From Trifolium pratense (taxonomy: Eukaryota > Streptophyta > Magnoliopsida > Fabales > Fabaceae): 64,000 nucleotides of DNA. A program made the translations under genes and the position numbers. The notes below the pieces were generated by a model that was not told the origin of the DNA, ran no database searches, and saw only the letters and a program-made list of their open reading frames with translations. Every line of letters starts with the position of its first letter. Within the stretch, counting starts at the first letter, position 1. The DNA lies in contig NC_060062.1 of assembly GCF_020283565.1 (NCBI RefSeq), positions 18,510,127 to 18,574,126 on the forward strand, given 5' to 3'. Shown here piece by piece: positions 10,469 to 21,243 of the stretch.

Positions 10469-13400
10469 TTGTTTCTCATACAGCCTGCCACTCAAAGAAA
10501 TATCATGAAACACTCATGGTATCTGGATAGTGGGTGTTCAAGGCACATGACTGGTGACAAACAACTGTTTTCCAAGCTAACCATGAAAGAAGGAGGTTCT
10601 GTTGGCTTTGGAGGAAATCAGAAAGGAAAGATAATAGGTACAGGTACAGTAGGTAATTCTTCCCTATCTATTAATGATGTTTGGTTAGTTGATGGACTTA
10701 AGCATAATCTATTGAGCATAAGTCAATTTTGTGACAATGGTTATGTAGTCATTTTTAATAAGGAATCATGTACTGTAACCAAACAATCTGATAACTCCAT
10801 TATATTCAAAGGTCTTAGAAAGAACAATGTTTATAAAATTAATCTTTCTGATTTGAATGAACAAAAAGTGATGTGTCTTTTGACCTTGAGTGAAGAAAAA
10901 TGGATCTGGCATAAGAGGTTAGGCCATGCTAACTGGAGGTTAATCTCTAAGCTTAGCAAGCTTGACCTTGTCAGAGGTTTACCTAAAATCAAATATCACT
11001 CAAATACACTTTGTGGTTCATGTCAAAAAGGAAAGATTACAAAATCTTCTTTTAAACCTAAGAACATTGTCTCTACCTCAAGACCATTGGAACTTCTTCA
11101 CATTGATCTTTTTGGGCCAGTTCAAACTGCCTCTATCAATGGAAAGAAGTATGGATTAGTAATTGTTGATGATTACAGTAGATGGACTTGGGTAAAATTC
11201 CTTAGAACAAAGGATGAAGCTTATGATGAGTTTAGCATCTTCTGCAAACAAATTCAAAATGAAAAAGGCTACACTATTTTAAAAGTTAGAAGTGATCATG
11301 GTGGAGAATTTGAAAATGAACCTTTTGAAAACTTTTGTGAAAAATATGGCATTCTGCATGAATTCTCTTCTCCTAGAACGCCTCAACAAAATGGGGTTGT
11401 AGAAAGGAAGAATAGAACTCTGCAAGAAATGGCCAGAACCATGATGCATGAAACAAAGGTAGCAAAGTTTTTATGGGCAGAAGCTGTAAACACAGCATGT
11501 TATGTTCAAAATAGAATCTATATCAGATCTAAGTTGAACAAAACTGCTTATGAATTGTTCAAAGGAAGAAAACCTGACATTTCTTATTTTCATCAGTTTG
11601 GATGTACATGTTATATCTTGAACAACAAAGTCCATCTAAAGAAATTTGATGCTAGAGGTTATAAGGGTATTTTTATAGGATACTCTGAACGCTCAAAAGC
11701 ATACAGACTGTATATTTCTGAAACACACACTGTGGAAGAAAGTATGCATGTCAAATTTGATGACAAAGAGCCTGACCAAGTGTCAGAGCTTGTGGAAGGT
11801 TTGTCTAGATTTCAGGTATCAGAGGATCAATATTCAGATATTCCAAACTACTCAGAACATCCATTTTCTGAAGAACCTCTGAATACAACAGTTCCTACAG
11901 ACTCTGAACAACAAAGAACTGAAGCAACTGCTGAACCTGATGTTGATGAGTCTGAAGATGATGAGCCTCCAAGAAATACCTTCAAATACAAATCATCACA
12001 TCCAGAGGAACTGATCTTAGGCAACAAGGATAGTCCAAGGAAGACAAGATCTCAACTGAGAAATGAGGAATCTTTAGTTGGTCTTATCTCAATGATGGAA
12101 CCATCAAAGATTGATGAAGCTCTGAAAGATGATGCTTGGATTGTAGCAATGCAAGAAGAGCTGAATCAATTTCAAAGGAATGATGTGTGGACTCTAGTGC
12201 CTAAGCCTTCACACAAGAACATTATTGGAACAAAATGGGTATTCAGAAACAAGCTGAATGAACAAGGTGAAGTGGTAAGAAACAAGGCTAGATTGGTTGC
12301 ACAAGGTTATAGTCAACAAGAAGGGATTGACTATACTGAAACCTTTGCACCAGTTGCTAGACTTGAAGCAATCAGGTTACTTCTATCTTATGCTGTTAAT
12401 CATGGAATAACCTTATATCAGATGGATGTTAAGAGTGCCTTCTTAAATGGTTTCATTTCTGAAGAAGTGTATGTTAAGCAACCTCCTGGTTTTGAAGATG
12501 TCTCAAACCCAGAACATGTTTTTAAATTGAAGAAATCACTGTATGGTCTGAAACAAGCTCCAAGAGCTTGGTATGATAGACTCAGTAATTTCCTTCTTGA
12601 AAAAGGTTTTGAAAAAGGAAAGGTTGACTGCACACTCTTTAGAAAAACAACCAAAGAAGACATTTTAATCATTCAGATTTATGTTGATGATATTATTTTT
12701 GGTTCAACTAATGCTGCTTTGTGCAAGAATTTTTCTAAGATAATGCAGGATGAATTTGAAATGAGCATGATGGGAGAATTGAAGTTCTTTCTTGGAATTC
12801 AAATTAATCAGAAGAAGGAAGGAACTTATGTTCATCAATCAAAATATACCAAGGAACTTCTGAAGAAGTTCAATCTAGATGACTGCAAGATAATGAACAC
12901 TCCTATGCACTCAACTACCAACATGAGCAAGTCAGATGATGAAGGAAAAGTAGATCAAAAGGTCTACAGAGGTATGATTGGTTCCTTACTCTATCTGACA
13001 GCCTCTAGACCAGATATTTTATTCAGTGTATGCTTATGTGCAAGATTCCAGTCAGATCCTAGAGAATCTCATCTTACAGCTGTAAAGAGAATCTTCAGGT
13101 ATCTGAAAGGAACAACTAATCTTGGACTTCTCTATAAGAAATCCAATGATTATGTGCTAAATGGATTCTGTGATGCTGACTATGCTGGAGATAAAATTGA
13201 AAGAAAATCCACAAGTGGCAATTGTCAATTTGTTGGTGAAAACCTTATCTCCTGGGCTAGTAAAAGACAAACTACTATAGCTTTGTCTACAGCAGAAGCA
13301 GAATACATTTCAGCAGCTAAGTGTTGTACACAACTACTCTGGCTAAAATATCAGTTAGAAGATTATCAGGTAAGCAGTAACAATATTCCTTTATATTGTG

Positions 13401-13627
13401 ATAATACTGCAGCCATTCATTTATCTAAAAATCCTATTCTACACTCTAGAGCCAAACATATTGAAATTAAACACCATTTTATCAGAGATTATGTTCAGAG
13501 AGGCATTATAGATATTAAGTTTGTTGATACTGAAAATCAATGGGCTGACATATTTACTAAAGCCTTACCTGTTGAAAGATTTGATTTTATTAAGAAACAT
13601 CTGAACATGTTTTCAATCTCTGAATGA
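10469..13627 (+). CDS. pol: Sirevirus A pol polyprotein (protease, integrase, RT, RNase H)
   Basis: Open frame of 1052 residues with all copia pol domains in order: retropepsin LDSG (19-22), pre-integrase zinc region (~148-190), integrase core with D213, D276 and E312 at proper DD35E spacing, reverse transcriptase with YVDD (738-741), and RNase H (DADYAG ~902, STAEAEY ~940). No stops or frameshifts seen. The start is uncertain: the first ATG is codon 13 (10505) and gag ends in a different frame 2 bases upstream, so expression may need frameshifting, splicing or reinitiation. Replication takes place in cytoplasmic virus-like particles, then integration in the nucleus. Confidence 0.95.
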   Translation: MFLIQPATQRNIMKHSWYLDSGCSRHMTGDKQLFSKLTMKEGGSVGFGGNQKGKIIGTGTVGNSSLSINDVWLVDGLKHNLLSISQFCDNGYVVIFNKESCTVTKQSDNSIIFKGLRKNNVYKINLSDLNEQKVMCLLTLSEEKWIWHKRLGHANWRLISKLSKLDLVRGLPKIKYHSNTLCGSCQKGKITKSSFKPKNIVSTSRPLELLHIDLFGPVQTASINGKKYGLVIVDDYSRWTWVKFLRTKDEAYDEFSIFCKQIQNEKGYTILKVRSDHGGEFENEPFENFCEKYGILHEFSSPRTPQQNGVVERKNRTLQEMARTMMHETKVAKFLWAEAVNTACYVQNRIYIRSKLNKTAYELFKGRKPDISYFHQFGCTCYILNNKVHLKKFDARGYKGIFIGYSERSKAYRLYISETHTVEESMHVKFDDKEPDQVSELVEGLSRFQVSEDQYSDIPNYSEHPFSEEPLNTTVPTDSEQQRTEATAEPDVDESEDDEPPRNTFKYKSSHPEELILGNKDSPRKTRSQLRNEESLVGLISMMEPSKIDEALKDDAWIVAMQEELNQFQRNDVWTLVPKPSHKNIIGTKWVFRNKLNEQGEVVRNKARLVAQGYSQQEGIDYTETFAPVARLEAIRLLLSYAVNHGITLYQMDVKSAFLNGFISEEVYVKQPPGFEDVSNPEHVFKLKKSLYGLKQAPRAWYDRLSNFLLEKGFEKGKVDCTLFRKTTKEDILIIQIYVDDIIFGSTNAALCKNFSKIMQDEFEMSMMGELKFFLGIQINQKKEGTYVHQSKYTKELLKKFNLDDCKIMNTPMHSTTNMSKSDDEGKVDQKVYRGMIGSLLYLTASRPDILFSVCLCARFQSDPRESHLTAVKRIFRYLKGTTNLGLLYKKSNDYVLNGFCDADYAGDKIERKSTSGNCQFVGENLISWASKRQTTIALSTAEAEYISAAKCCTQLLWLKYQLEDYQVSSNNIPLYCDNTAAIHLSKNPILHSRAKHIEIKHHFIRDYVQRGIIDIKFVDTENQWADIFTKALPVERFDFIKKHLNMFSISE

Positions 13628-14079
13628 AAATTTTTTTTGGCAATTAAAGTGTAAGAAGTTAAGTATATCAGAACTTATGATTCAGATCATCTGAAACACA
13701 AGCTCTGAAGTACTTAACTCTGATAGAGAATTTTAAATAACTCAGAGGCTCTGAACTATTTAAGTGGGAAACGTTTAGTATTCACTGCTGAACAGTTGTC
13801 CATTAAAATAGCAGTTACCGAGTAAATTTCTGCACGTGGTCTACGTGTGTCAGGTAGTGGGTGGTTAATGATGATTTTTGGTATTCAACTTTCTGTCAAT
13901 TAGCGTAACTTCCCAAATTTGCTATTTTCGTGTTAACTGTGTGCATTTAAATAAAACTTACACAATACACTTGCACACTATTCACTTTCACAACCTACAC
14001 TTTCATATTCTCTCTAAACCTCCAACAAACTTTCTTTCTCTCTCGTTAGTTTTTCCAAACCTTACCCTAATCTCCAACA

Positions 14080-15960
14080 ATGGCTGGTGCTTCGTCTTCT
14101 TCGTCAAAAAGGATTCCACCGTTTATATTCAAAAATCTTCAGATCGTTGGGAACGAGATGGAGTTTCCAGAATCTGAACTCACTTTTCTTTCAGAGAAGA
14201 TGGTTGATTTCGACGGTCTACAAGCTAATGGGTTTGAAGTTAAAAAGTACTTTATCACTCAAGGTTGGGACAAGTACTTCGACATGCTTAACGGTCCTAT
14301 CTACCCAGATTTGTTGAAGAAATTCTGGATGAAAGCAAAGGTGTTCGATAAGCATGAAGCTAAGAAGGAAGAGCTTGCTGCAATAGAAAGGAATCCTAGT
14401 CTGAAGGGTAAAACTAGGAAGGAAATGGGTTTGCTGGATTATACAGGTGTACAGATTAGGTCTAACATCTGTGGAATGAATATGAGTCTCTCGCCCATTC
14501 ATTTCAATGCTCTTCTTGGTCTACCTAACTCCGAGATAGAGTTAGATGTGTTTGAAAAGGATACAAGATACAGAGATGATCTTCTGCATCTCATATGCAC
14601 AGACTTCTCCTTAAAAGGGAAAGTAAAGGGTTTGACTGATGAATGTAGAGTTCTTTTCAAGATCATCTTAGCAGCTATCAGTCCAAGAGTTGGAGGGACT
14701 GATACAATCTCCTGGACTCATCGTCATCTGCTGTATTTCCTTCTGACAGGAAAGAAGGTTAATCTTGGAGATTACTTTTTTGAAAGGATTTGTGAAGCCA
14801 TTTTTACAAGTAAATCTCAGAGGAAAACTACTATAGTTTATCCTAGGTTGTTGTCAGACCTTCTGCATCAAGGTCATGTTGTTCAGAACTTAAAGAAATT
14901 CCACCCAGAATTGGTTCAGAAGAAGTTTTATCCAGAGATTCTAAACGCCAGTTTTCTGTCCAAGATGCGTTTGATTGCATCTAAGCCTGTTGCTCCCCCA
15001 CAAGAGTTCTCTGTTAGGCTTGAAGATCGTCTGTATGTAGAAGGCTACCCAGTTATATCTGAAGCTGATGCTGAGCATGTGATTCAGGACTACTTAGAAG
15101 TGCTCAGACAAGAAGGTTTTGTTGTTGATAGGAGTATGGTTCCTCCTGCTCCAGCAAATCTGTATAATCCTTCTAGGAAGCAAAAGAGAAAGGCTGGAAC
15201 TCAAGAGGATCTACCCAAGCCAGATCTTCTGGCTCAGAAGAAAGTTAAAGTTGAACAATCTATGGCTGAGCAAAGGACTAAGAGGAAGCATGAAGAAACT
15301 ACAAACAAGGCTGCTGAAGGAGCTTCCAAAAAGCCTATTGTTGTTGAGGATGACAGTTCATCTGAAGAATCTGAGTCTGAAGATGAGACTGAGTCTGATG
15401 AAGAGACACTTGCTGAAAGACTTCGTAGAAGACCTGTTCCTGTTTCTAAAGATAAAGGTAAGTCTACTAAGTATGTCTTTAATGAAAATGAGATTGGGAT
15501 AGGTTACACCAAACCTCTCAGAACTGTTTTACCAACCTCTGATATTCCAACCTCTGATAACCCCCTATCTGAACTAGAAAAACATCTTAGTCCAGACCCT
15601 CTTAACAATCAAACTTTCACCCAGAAGCCTTCATCACCTCCCAAACCTAAATCACCTCAACCTCAACCCCAAAAAGAAACCCCTACCATTCCATCATCTG
15701 AACCAAAATCACCTATTCCTGTCACTAAACCAATCTCTCCCACAAAACAACCCTCTCCACACAAATCTCCTGAACCAACAGCTGAACACAAATCTCCTGA
15801 ACCATCTCCTGACCATATTTACCCTGAATCAACTTCTGACATCTCATCATCTGAATCAACCCCTGAACCCCATCCTAACTCAAGTGCTGAACATGCTTCT
15901 CCTGAGCGTATTCATACTTGTGCCCCCCAAGCCTTCAGAGGCAGAAGTTGTTATTATTGA
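14080..15960 (+). pseudogene. Envelope-like gene of element A, N-terminal frame (626 codons)
   Basis: ATG at 14080, about 450 bases after pol. Residues ~10-340 resemble the domain annotated in legumes as envelope-like or putative plant transposon protein; ~345-460 are charged (KKVKVE, acidic Ser/Glu runs); ~500-610 are Pro/Ser/Glu-rich with repeated SPEP. The frame then shifts at a run of six C (near 15924) and stops 10-12 residues later. B has five C at this spot, and the remaining ~280 residues continue in the next frame (15884-16780), so one inserted base breaks the gene. I see no signal peptide or convincing membrane helix, so a real envelope role is doubtful. Confidence 0.8.
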
Positions 15961-16780
15961 CAACCCTGCTAATGAAACACCCAACCTCTCTACCATTCCC
16001 AATCCTTCACCATCATCATCCAACCCTTTTGGTAATCTATCCGCTCAGTTTCATGAAGACTTAGTTAGATTATTTTTGCTTAAGGACAGGTTTCTAGTTT
16101 GTCCTTCTGATGTGGACTTGGAAGTTTCAAGCATTAAGGCAAGGATTTGCAATGCTTTGGATGGTGCTGCTGAGAAAATTAAGGCTGTGATTGGAAGAAG
16201 AGACTTGGATGTGATAAGCTTCATGAGGGAAAGTCTGGCTAGGGCTGAATTGAAAAGGTTAACCATGTTCAATCATGCTGGATTTGAACTTGCTAAGCTG
16301 GAAGCAATTGCTGCTGTTGAACACCGTCTGAACGCTTTCAAAGTCATCTGGATAGACTCCAAGCTGTTTCAGAGTCTTGAAGCTCAGAGGTCTGAGTCTG
16401 AAAGGTTAGAAGAAGCTGCTGCTAGAGTTGCCGAGTTGGCAAATGAGCTACATAATGAGGATGCCACAGAAGAGGATGTACTGAATGTGCTGAACCAGGA
16501 TGATGTCCTGATGATTGATTACCCAGAGGAAGGTGAACCCTCTGATAAAGGCAAGGCACCTTTGGTTGAAGAACAAGCGCCTTTAGTTCAAGATCAAGCT
16601 CCTGTTGTGGCTGATCAGCTGCAGATCTTACAAGAAGCTCTGAGGGAGCAGCAAGAAGGTTTGGAAAGGCAAAGGACAGCTCACCTCAACTTGGAATCCA
16701 AAGTGGATGGTCTGGTTTCCAACGTGGGATCTTTGAATGACAAATTCGACCAGCTCTTAGCCTTTCTTAAGAAACCCTAG
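15884..16780 (+). pseudogene. Envelope-like gene of element A, C-terminal frame
   Basis: Open frame overlapping the end of the previous one; its first ~20 codons are probably read only as a by-product, and the matching region starts near the C run at ~15924. Content: a Ser/Pro/Asn linker, a charged helical domain (~70-190), an acidic segment, three repeats of a QAPLV-like unit (~225-240) and a C-terminal heptad-rich coiled coil ending LAFLKKP. The coiled coil suggests self-association. The equivalent region of B (1539-2243) differs by few substitutions. Confidence 0.75.
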
Positions 16781-17034
16781 GATTCTATGCACTTGTTTTA
16801 AGCTTTATTTTATTTTCCTGTTTATCTTCTGAACACTTTTTCTGGTTTATCTATTTCAAGTTGTTTTGTTTATGTTTTACTTGCTTACTTCTTTCATGTT
16901 CACTTGATATTTATATTGTCTTGATAAATAAGAACATAAGAACACAAGATGCTTTTTAACATGAAATTTTTTTATTAATACTCTAACCATGTTGAGTACA
17001 TTGGTAAAAAGAAAAAGAAAAAGACAACCTAATC

Positions 17035-17397
17035 CTAATCAGATGGATAATACTCAGAAGAAATCTCAGATTTCTCCTCAGCATCCTCTGATGAAATCTC
17101 TATGGGATCTGGGTTTTGTGCTCCTTCTTCTTCTTCTTGTTCCTCTTCTGGAACATAGCTAGCCAAGAACTCAACATAGTCAGCATCATCTTCATTCTCT
17201 TCAGCTTCAGAATCTGATGAGATGATTATAATCTCAGCATCTTGTGGTATCTTGTTGTCTTCTTTTTCATCGTTTTCGCGTTTCTCTTCGTCTTCTTTCT
17301 TTCTCTTAAACTCTGCGATGCGTAAACTAAATCTTTTCATTATTCCCAATCTCTCTTGCTTCACTTGTTTATTCTTGTTTTTACGTGAAGCAGGCAT
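17035..17397 (-). CDS. Antisense acidic ORF of element A (120 aa)
   Basis: Same 120-residue protein as at 922-1284, on the strand opposite to gag-pol and between the envelope-like gene and the 3' LTR. Basic N-terminus, strongly acidic C-terminal two thirds. On the minus strand a TATATAA lies at about 17504-17498 and AATAAA at 16976-16971, so promoter, ORF and poly(A) signal fit in ~550 bases. A long T tract (17507-17546; A tract on the coding strand) sits just upstream of that TATA and is only 8 long in B. No recognised domain; function unknown. Confidence 0.5.
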   Translation of the reverse strand: MPASRKNKNKQVKQERLGIMKRFSLRIAEFKRKKEDEEKRENDEKEDNKIPQDAEIIIISSDSEAEENEDDADYVEFLASYVPEEEQEEEEGAQNPDPIEISSEDAEEKSEISSEYYPSD

Positions 17398-17564
17398 GTT
17401 AACTTGTTCCTTTTTATAAACCTTTGAGCGCGTTGGTTTTCGTTTTTGAAATTAATTCACCTTTGTAACAACCACTCTTCTTCTTTGGCTGTCTTGATTA
17501 TATAAATTTTTTTTTTTTTTTTTATTTTTTTTTTTTTTTTTTTTTTACTTTTTGATAATGACAA

Positions 17565-18021
17565 AAGGGGGAGTAGTTACGCATTAATTGATAAGTGATA
17601 AGTTCAAAACTGAAACCACGTTCTTATCCTTTTATCTCGCTTTTATCCGTTAAATTAAAAGTTGTTACTTTTAAGTTGTTTTACGTACTTTAATACGGAG
17701 ACTAAGTTAGTTGAAACTAAAATAAATTTCATAAGTAAGGATAAGTTAAGAGTGCAATTTTAACTTAGCCTTATGAGACTTAGGGGGAGAGCTTGCAAAC
17801 CTCTCACTCTGAAGAAAGATATGAAACTTGTTTTATTTCAGATTATCTTAATCTTATACTAAATTAAAATATCATGGATATAACTTAAAGTTTTGACTTT
17901 AAGGAGTATCAATCTTAGGGGGAGCTTGCAAACCTCATAAACCTAAGAGAAACATGATAAGTTAATTTAACAACAATTGTCAATTAATACTGTTGTTTGT
18001 CATCATCAAAAAGGGGGAGAT
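17565..18021 (+). promoter_or_regulatory. Repeated polypurine tracts before the 3' LTR of A
   Basis: G5 tracts at about 17566-17573, 17782-17790, 17918-17924 and the LTR-proximal 18008-18021 (AAAAAGGGGGAGA). Two are embedded in a common context with TTGCAAACCTC. Only the last abuts the LTR and is placed to prime plus-strand synthesis. No gene on this strand here. Confidence 0.75.
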
Positions 18022-19113
18022 TGTTGGAACAAAATTGATTTAAAAATGTTTGCCCCTAAATCTATAAAGGTTTTGATGATAACAAAGTATTAATTAACAA
18101 TTGAATGGACTAAAAATTTATTTTAAGTGCGCAGATATAAGCATCATATAAGCTCTGAGTGAAGTTCAGAGGATGTGAATTCAGAAGTTCACAAGCGCTC
18201 AGAAGTTGTTGGACTTCAGAAGTTACAACATTCAGAGGATGAAGTCTTCAGAACTTCTTGACTGACTACTAAGCTTCATCAAAGTCTGAAGATCTCTTTG
18301 AAAGCTGTGAAGATTCCCTTTGCTAGTCAACTCTTCTACCAATGAAGAAAAGGACCTTTCAAGTCTGATCAGTTCAGCTACCTCTGTTTTGTCTGTCCTC
18401 TTTTGAGAACGTGGGTCTTCAGTTTTGTTAGCTGAATAAGGAAAGTCTTCTCTGCAGTAGTCAAAGTACCTGAAACTCTTTCTTAGTTTTGGATACAACC
18501 AAACTGCATCAAGACAGGCTGCTTGAAGACAAAAGATTATCAACTCCAACGGCTCCTTTTGCAACGACTCTTTTCTAGTGGTATATATACTAGAAGATTC
18601 AGCTACAACAATATATACAATTATCAAGATTTGAACGTGCGCTGAACAAACTCTGAACTCTGTGATATACAAGCTCTGAACCTCTGTTAAGTGTTTTTGC
18701 ACTTTAGTCAAATACTCTGTACTATTTGTATTTGCTCTCTTTAGGTTCATCTAAGAGCATTTGTATATTTTCATATACTTTATTATTCTTGAGAAACTTA
18801 AGCTTGTGTGCTTAAGTGTGAAGTCTTAAGCTTGTGTGCTTGAGCATTGTTGAGAAGTCTCTTGCTTGTGTGCTTGAGCAGGTGTAATCTTGTGTGATTA
18901 TAGTGAACTCCCTTGGAAGTGCAAGGGGACTGGACTACTCTCGTTTTGTGAGAGGAACCAGTATAAATTGCTTGTGTGATCTCTCTCTCTCTCTCTTGTT
19001 ATTATTTGTGTTATTTATCCGCTGCGAACGTAGTTGAGTTAAGAACTTGAAAAAGTTTTAACTTAGCTAAAACACAATTCAACCCCCCCCTTTCTTGTGT
19101 TTTCACACCTTCA
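18022..19113 (+). repeat. 3' LTR of element A
   Basis: 1092 bp, the same length as the 5' LTR, with one visible difference (C8TTT against C9TT near 19083-19093). Followed directly by the TSD CTGTT. Contains the same antisense 172-codon frame (18232-18750). Confidence 0.96.
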
Positions 19114-19118
19114 CTGTT

Positions 19119-21173
19119 ATTATTCCAGGACTTGGATTGTTTATGCTTCCAGAGTTTGTATTTATCACCAGTCCATTGATTTGACTGGTTATATTTACTG
19201 ACTCTAGAATCATAAATAACCTTAGTCCTATGTTGCCTCTGAGGTTTGAGGTTTGACTTTCTTTTAAGAATTTCTGAGCCTTTAGGTTGACTTTTCTCAT
19301 GAACTAGAATTCCTCTGGTTCCAGAAGTTGAAGCCTCAGATTTTGAAACTTTCAGAACATCTGAACTAATACTGTCAAGTTCTGAATAGCTTTTATCTTC
19401 TGAGCTTTTCTTCCCAGATCCTGAGGAACTTGGTTCCTCTGAGTTGTCATTTCCCAAATCTCTCAGATTATTGTCCTCATCTTCCAGAGTACCAAATTTC
19501 TTTCCTTCTTCACTCTGAGGTACAACATAGTAAACCCAAGATTTTCCAACCTTTTTGGGATAGGTCTTTAGCTTTGAATATGTTCTACCATATTCATAGC
19601 CAAGTCCTTCTCCTCTATGTCTTAAAACATTATAAATTCTATTAGCAGCTTTGCTCTTCCCAAGGTTGAGATGCACAAACTGTTGAAGAGCTATTTCCTG
19701 CTCATCAATAGGTTTGTGACAAACAGCACAACCCTTTTCAAAGTCATTTACTCTATTCAGAGTTTCTTGATACAGACCTTGAAAATGTTCTGCTTGTTCA
19801 GTCAGAGTGTTAAGCTTTTCTTGTAAAACTTTTTGTTTACTTAGCACTCTGAGATGTTTCTCAATGACCTTGTTAAGTGCAGTTATAAGTTGAGATTTAG
19901 AGCAGTCAGAAAATACCTCATCAGTTACTTCAGAATCTGATTCTGATTCTGATTCATCGTCTGAGTCTGCATCTGAGTCAGCTGAAGCCATCAGGGCTAG
20001 ATTTGCCTCTTCTTCTTCCTCAACTTCTTCCTCAGATGATAGCTCTTCAAAAGTAGCCATCAGACTCTTTTTCAATTTGCTCTTGAATTGTTGCTTCTTT
20101 GAGCTGTATCTTTTGCTTTTGTCTTTAGCAGACATTTCTGGACAATCAGCAATAAAGTGTCCTGGCTTCTTACAGTTGAAGCAGTTCTTCTGATCATCCT
20201 TTTTGCTGACAAAATTTCTGGAGCTGTTACCTCTGAAGTTTCTTTTGTTAAATCTGTTCCATTGCTGAAACTTGGTAAATAAAGCAAACTCATCCTCATT
20301 CATCTCATCCTCTTGACCATCAGCAGAAGATTCTTCTTCAATATCAAGAAGCTGAGTCTTAAGAGCCTTAGAAGTAGTCCTAGTTGACTGTAAAGCCACT
20401 GACTTGGACTTCTTCTTAGTTTCTGAGTCAGCATCCAGAACCATCTCATGGCTTCTGAGATTGCTTATCAGAGCTTCAAGACTCAGAGTTTTGAGATTTT
20501 GAGCTTCCTCTATTGCAGTGACCTTAGGTCTCCAAGCAATAGGGAGACTTCTCAGAATCTTCTGAACATGGTCATAGGTTGAATAACTTCTCTTAAGAGC
20601 TTTAAGACCAGATACAAGGATTTGAAACCTTGTAAACATAGTCTCAATGTTTTCATCTTGTTGCATAGTGAAAAGTTCATATTGCCTTATCAAAAGACTA
20701 GCTTTAGCTTCTTGAACCTTTTCATTACCATCATAGGTAGCACACATAGAATCAAATATAGATTTAGCAGTAGACTTGTTCTCTATTCTGACATAATCCT
20801 CATGTCTAATAGCACCAACAACAATGTCCTTTACTCTATGATGCTTAGTGTAGATTTTTAAGTTAGCTGGTGTGAGTAACTTTCTATGCTCAATGGACAA
20901 CCTTCCATGTTCATTTAAGTTTTCAAAAGTTACTCCCAACTCAACCAAATCCCACAACTCATGATCAATAGCAGTAATATTGCTATACAATCTCTCTTTC
21001 CACCACTCAAATAATGATGCATCACCATTGAATATAGGGGCTTTTCTGTTGCCACTATGTTCATGTGATTCATTACTCAAGTAGTCAAAACCAAAAGCAT
21101 TTCTAGGACCACCACCAGCTCCACTGGCCTCTTCACCGGTTGTTCTAGTGCTACTATCGTCTCCTCCAGACAT
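19119..21173 (-). pseudogene. gag: Gag N-terminal part of element B, interrupted by A
   Basis: ATG at 21173. Matches residues 1-~684 of element A gag, including the UBN2-type domain, the CCHC knuckle (near 20170-20140) and the acidic region. At 19118/19113 the frame enters the LTR of A and continues for ~35 unrelated residues before a stop. The missing C-terminus is at 6560-6904. Intact before A inserted, as far as can be seen. Confidence 0.92.
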
Positions 21174-21243
21174 AGTGTTCTCACAAGATCTTTACTGTCT
21201 CACTGTTAAGTGAAAGTAACAGACCAGGTGCTCTGATACCAAT

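Larger units (their letters stand above)
6905..19113 (+). mobile_element. Sirevirus element A, complete and very young (12.2 kb)
   Basis: Full-length Ty1/copia Sirevirus: 1092-bp LTRs (6905-7996, 18022-19113), tRNA-Met-type primer site, gag, pol, envelope-like gene in two frames, antisense ORF, repeated polypurine tracts, and exact TSD CTGTT. By eye the LTRs differ at one base (C9TT versus C8TTT), so insertion was recent. It sits in opposite orientation inside gag of the near-identical element B. Gag and pol frames are intact, so it may be able to transpose; only the envelope-like frame is broken. Confidence 0.96.

Noticed and set aside
14218..14502. Antisense frame over the start of the A envelope-like gene (also 2527-2808)
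   Set aside because: Shadow of the coding strand; interrupted differently in B and without signals.
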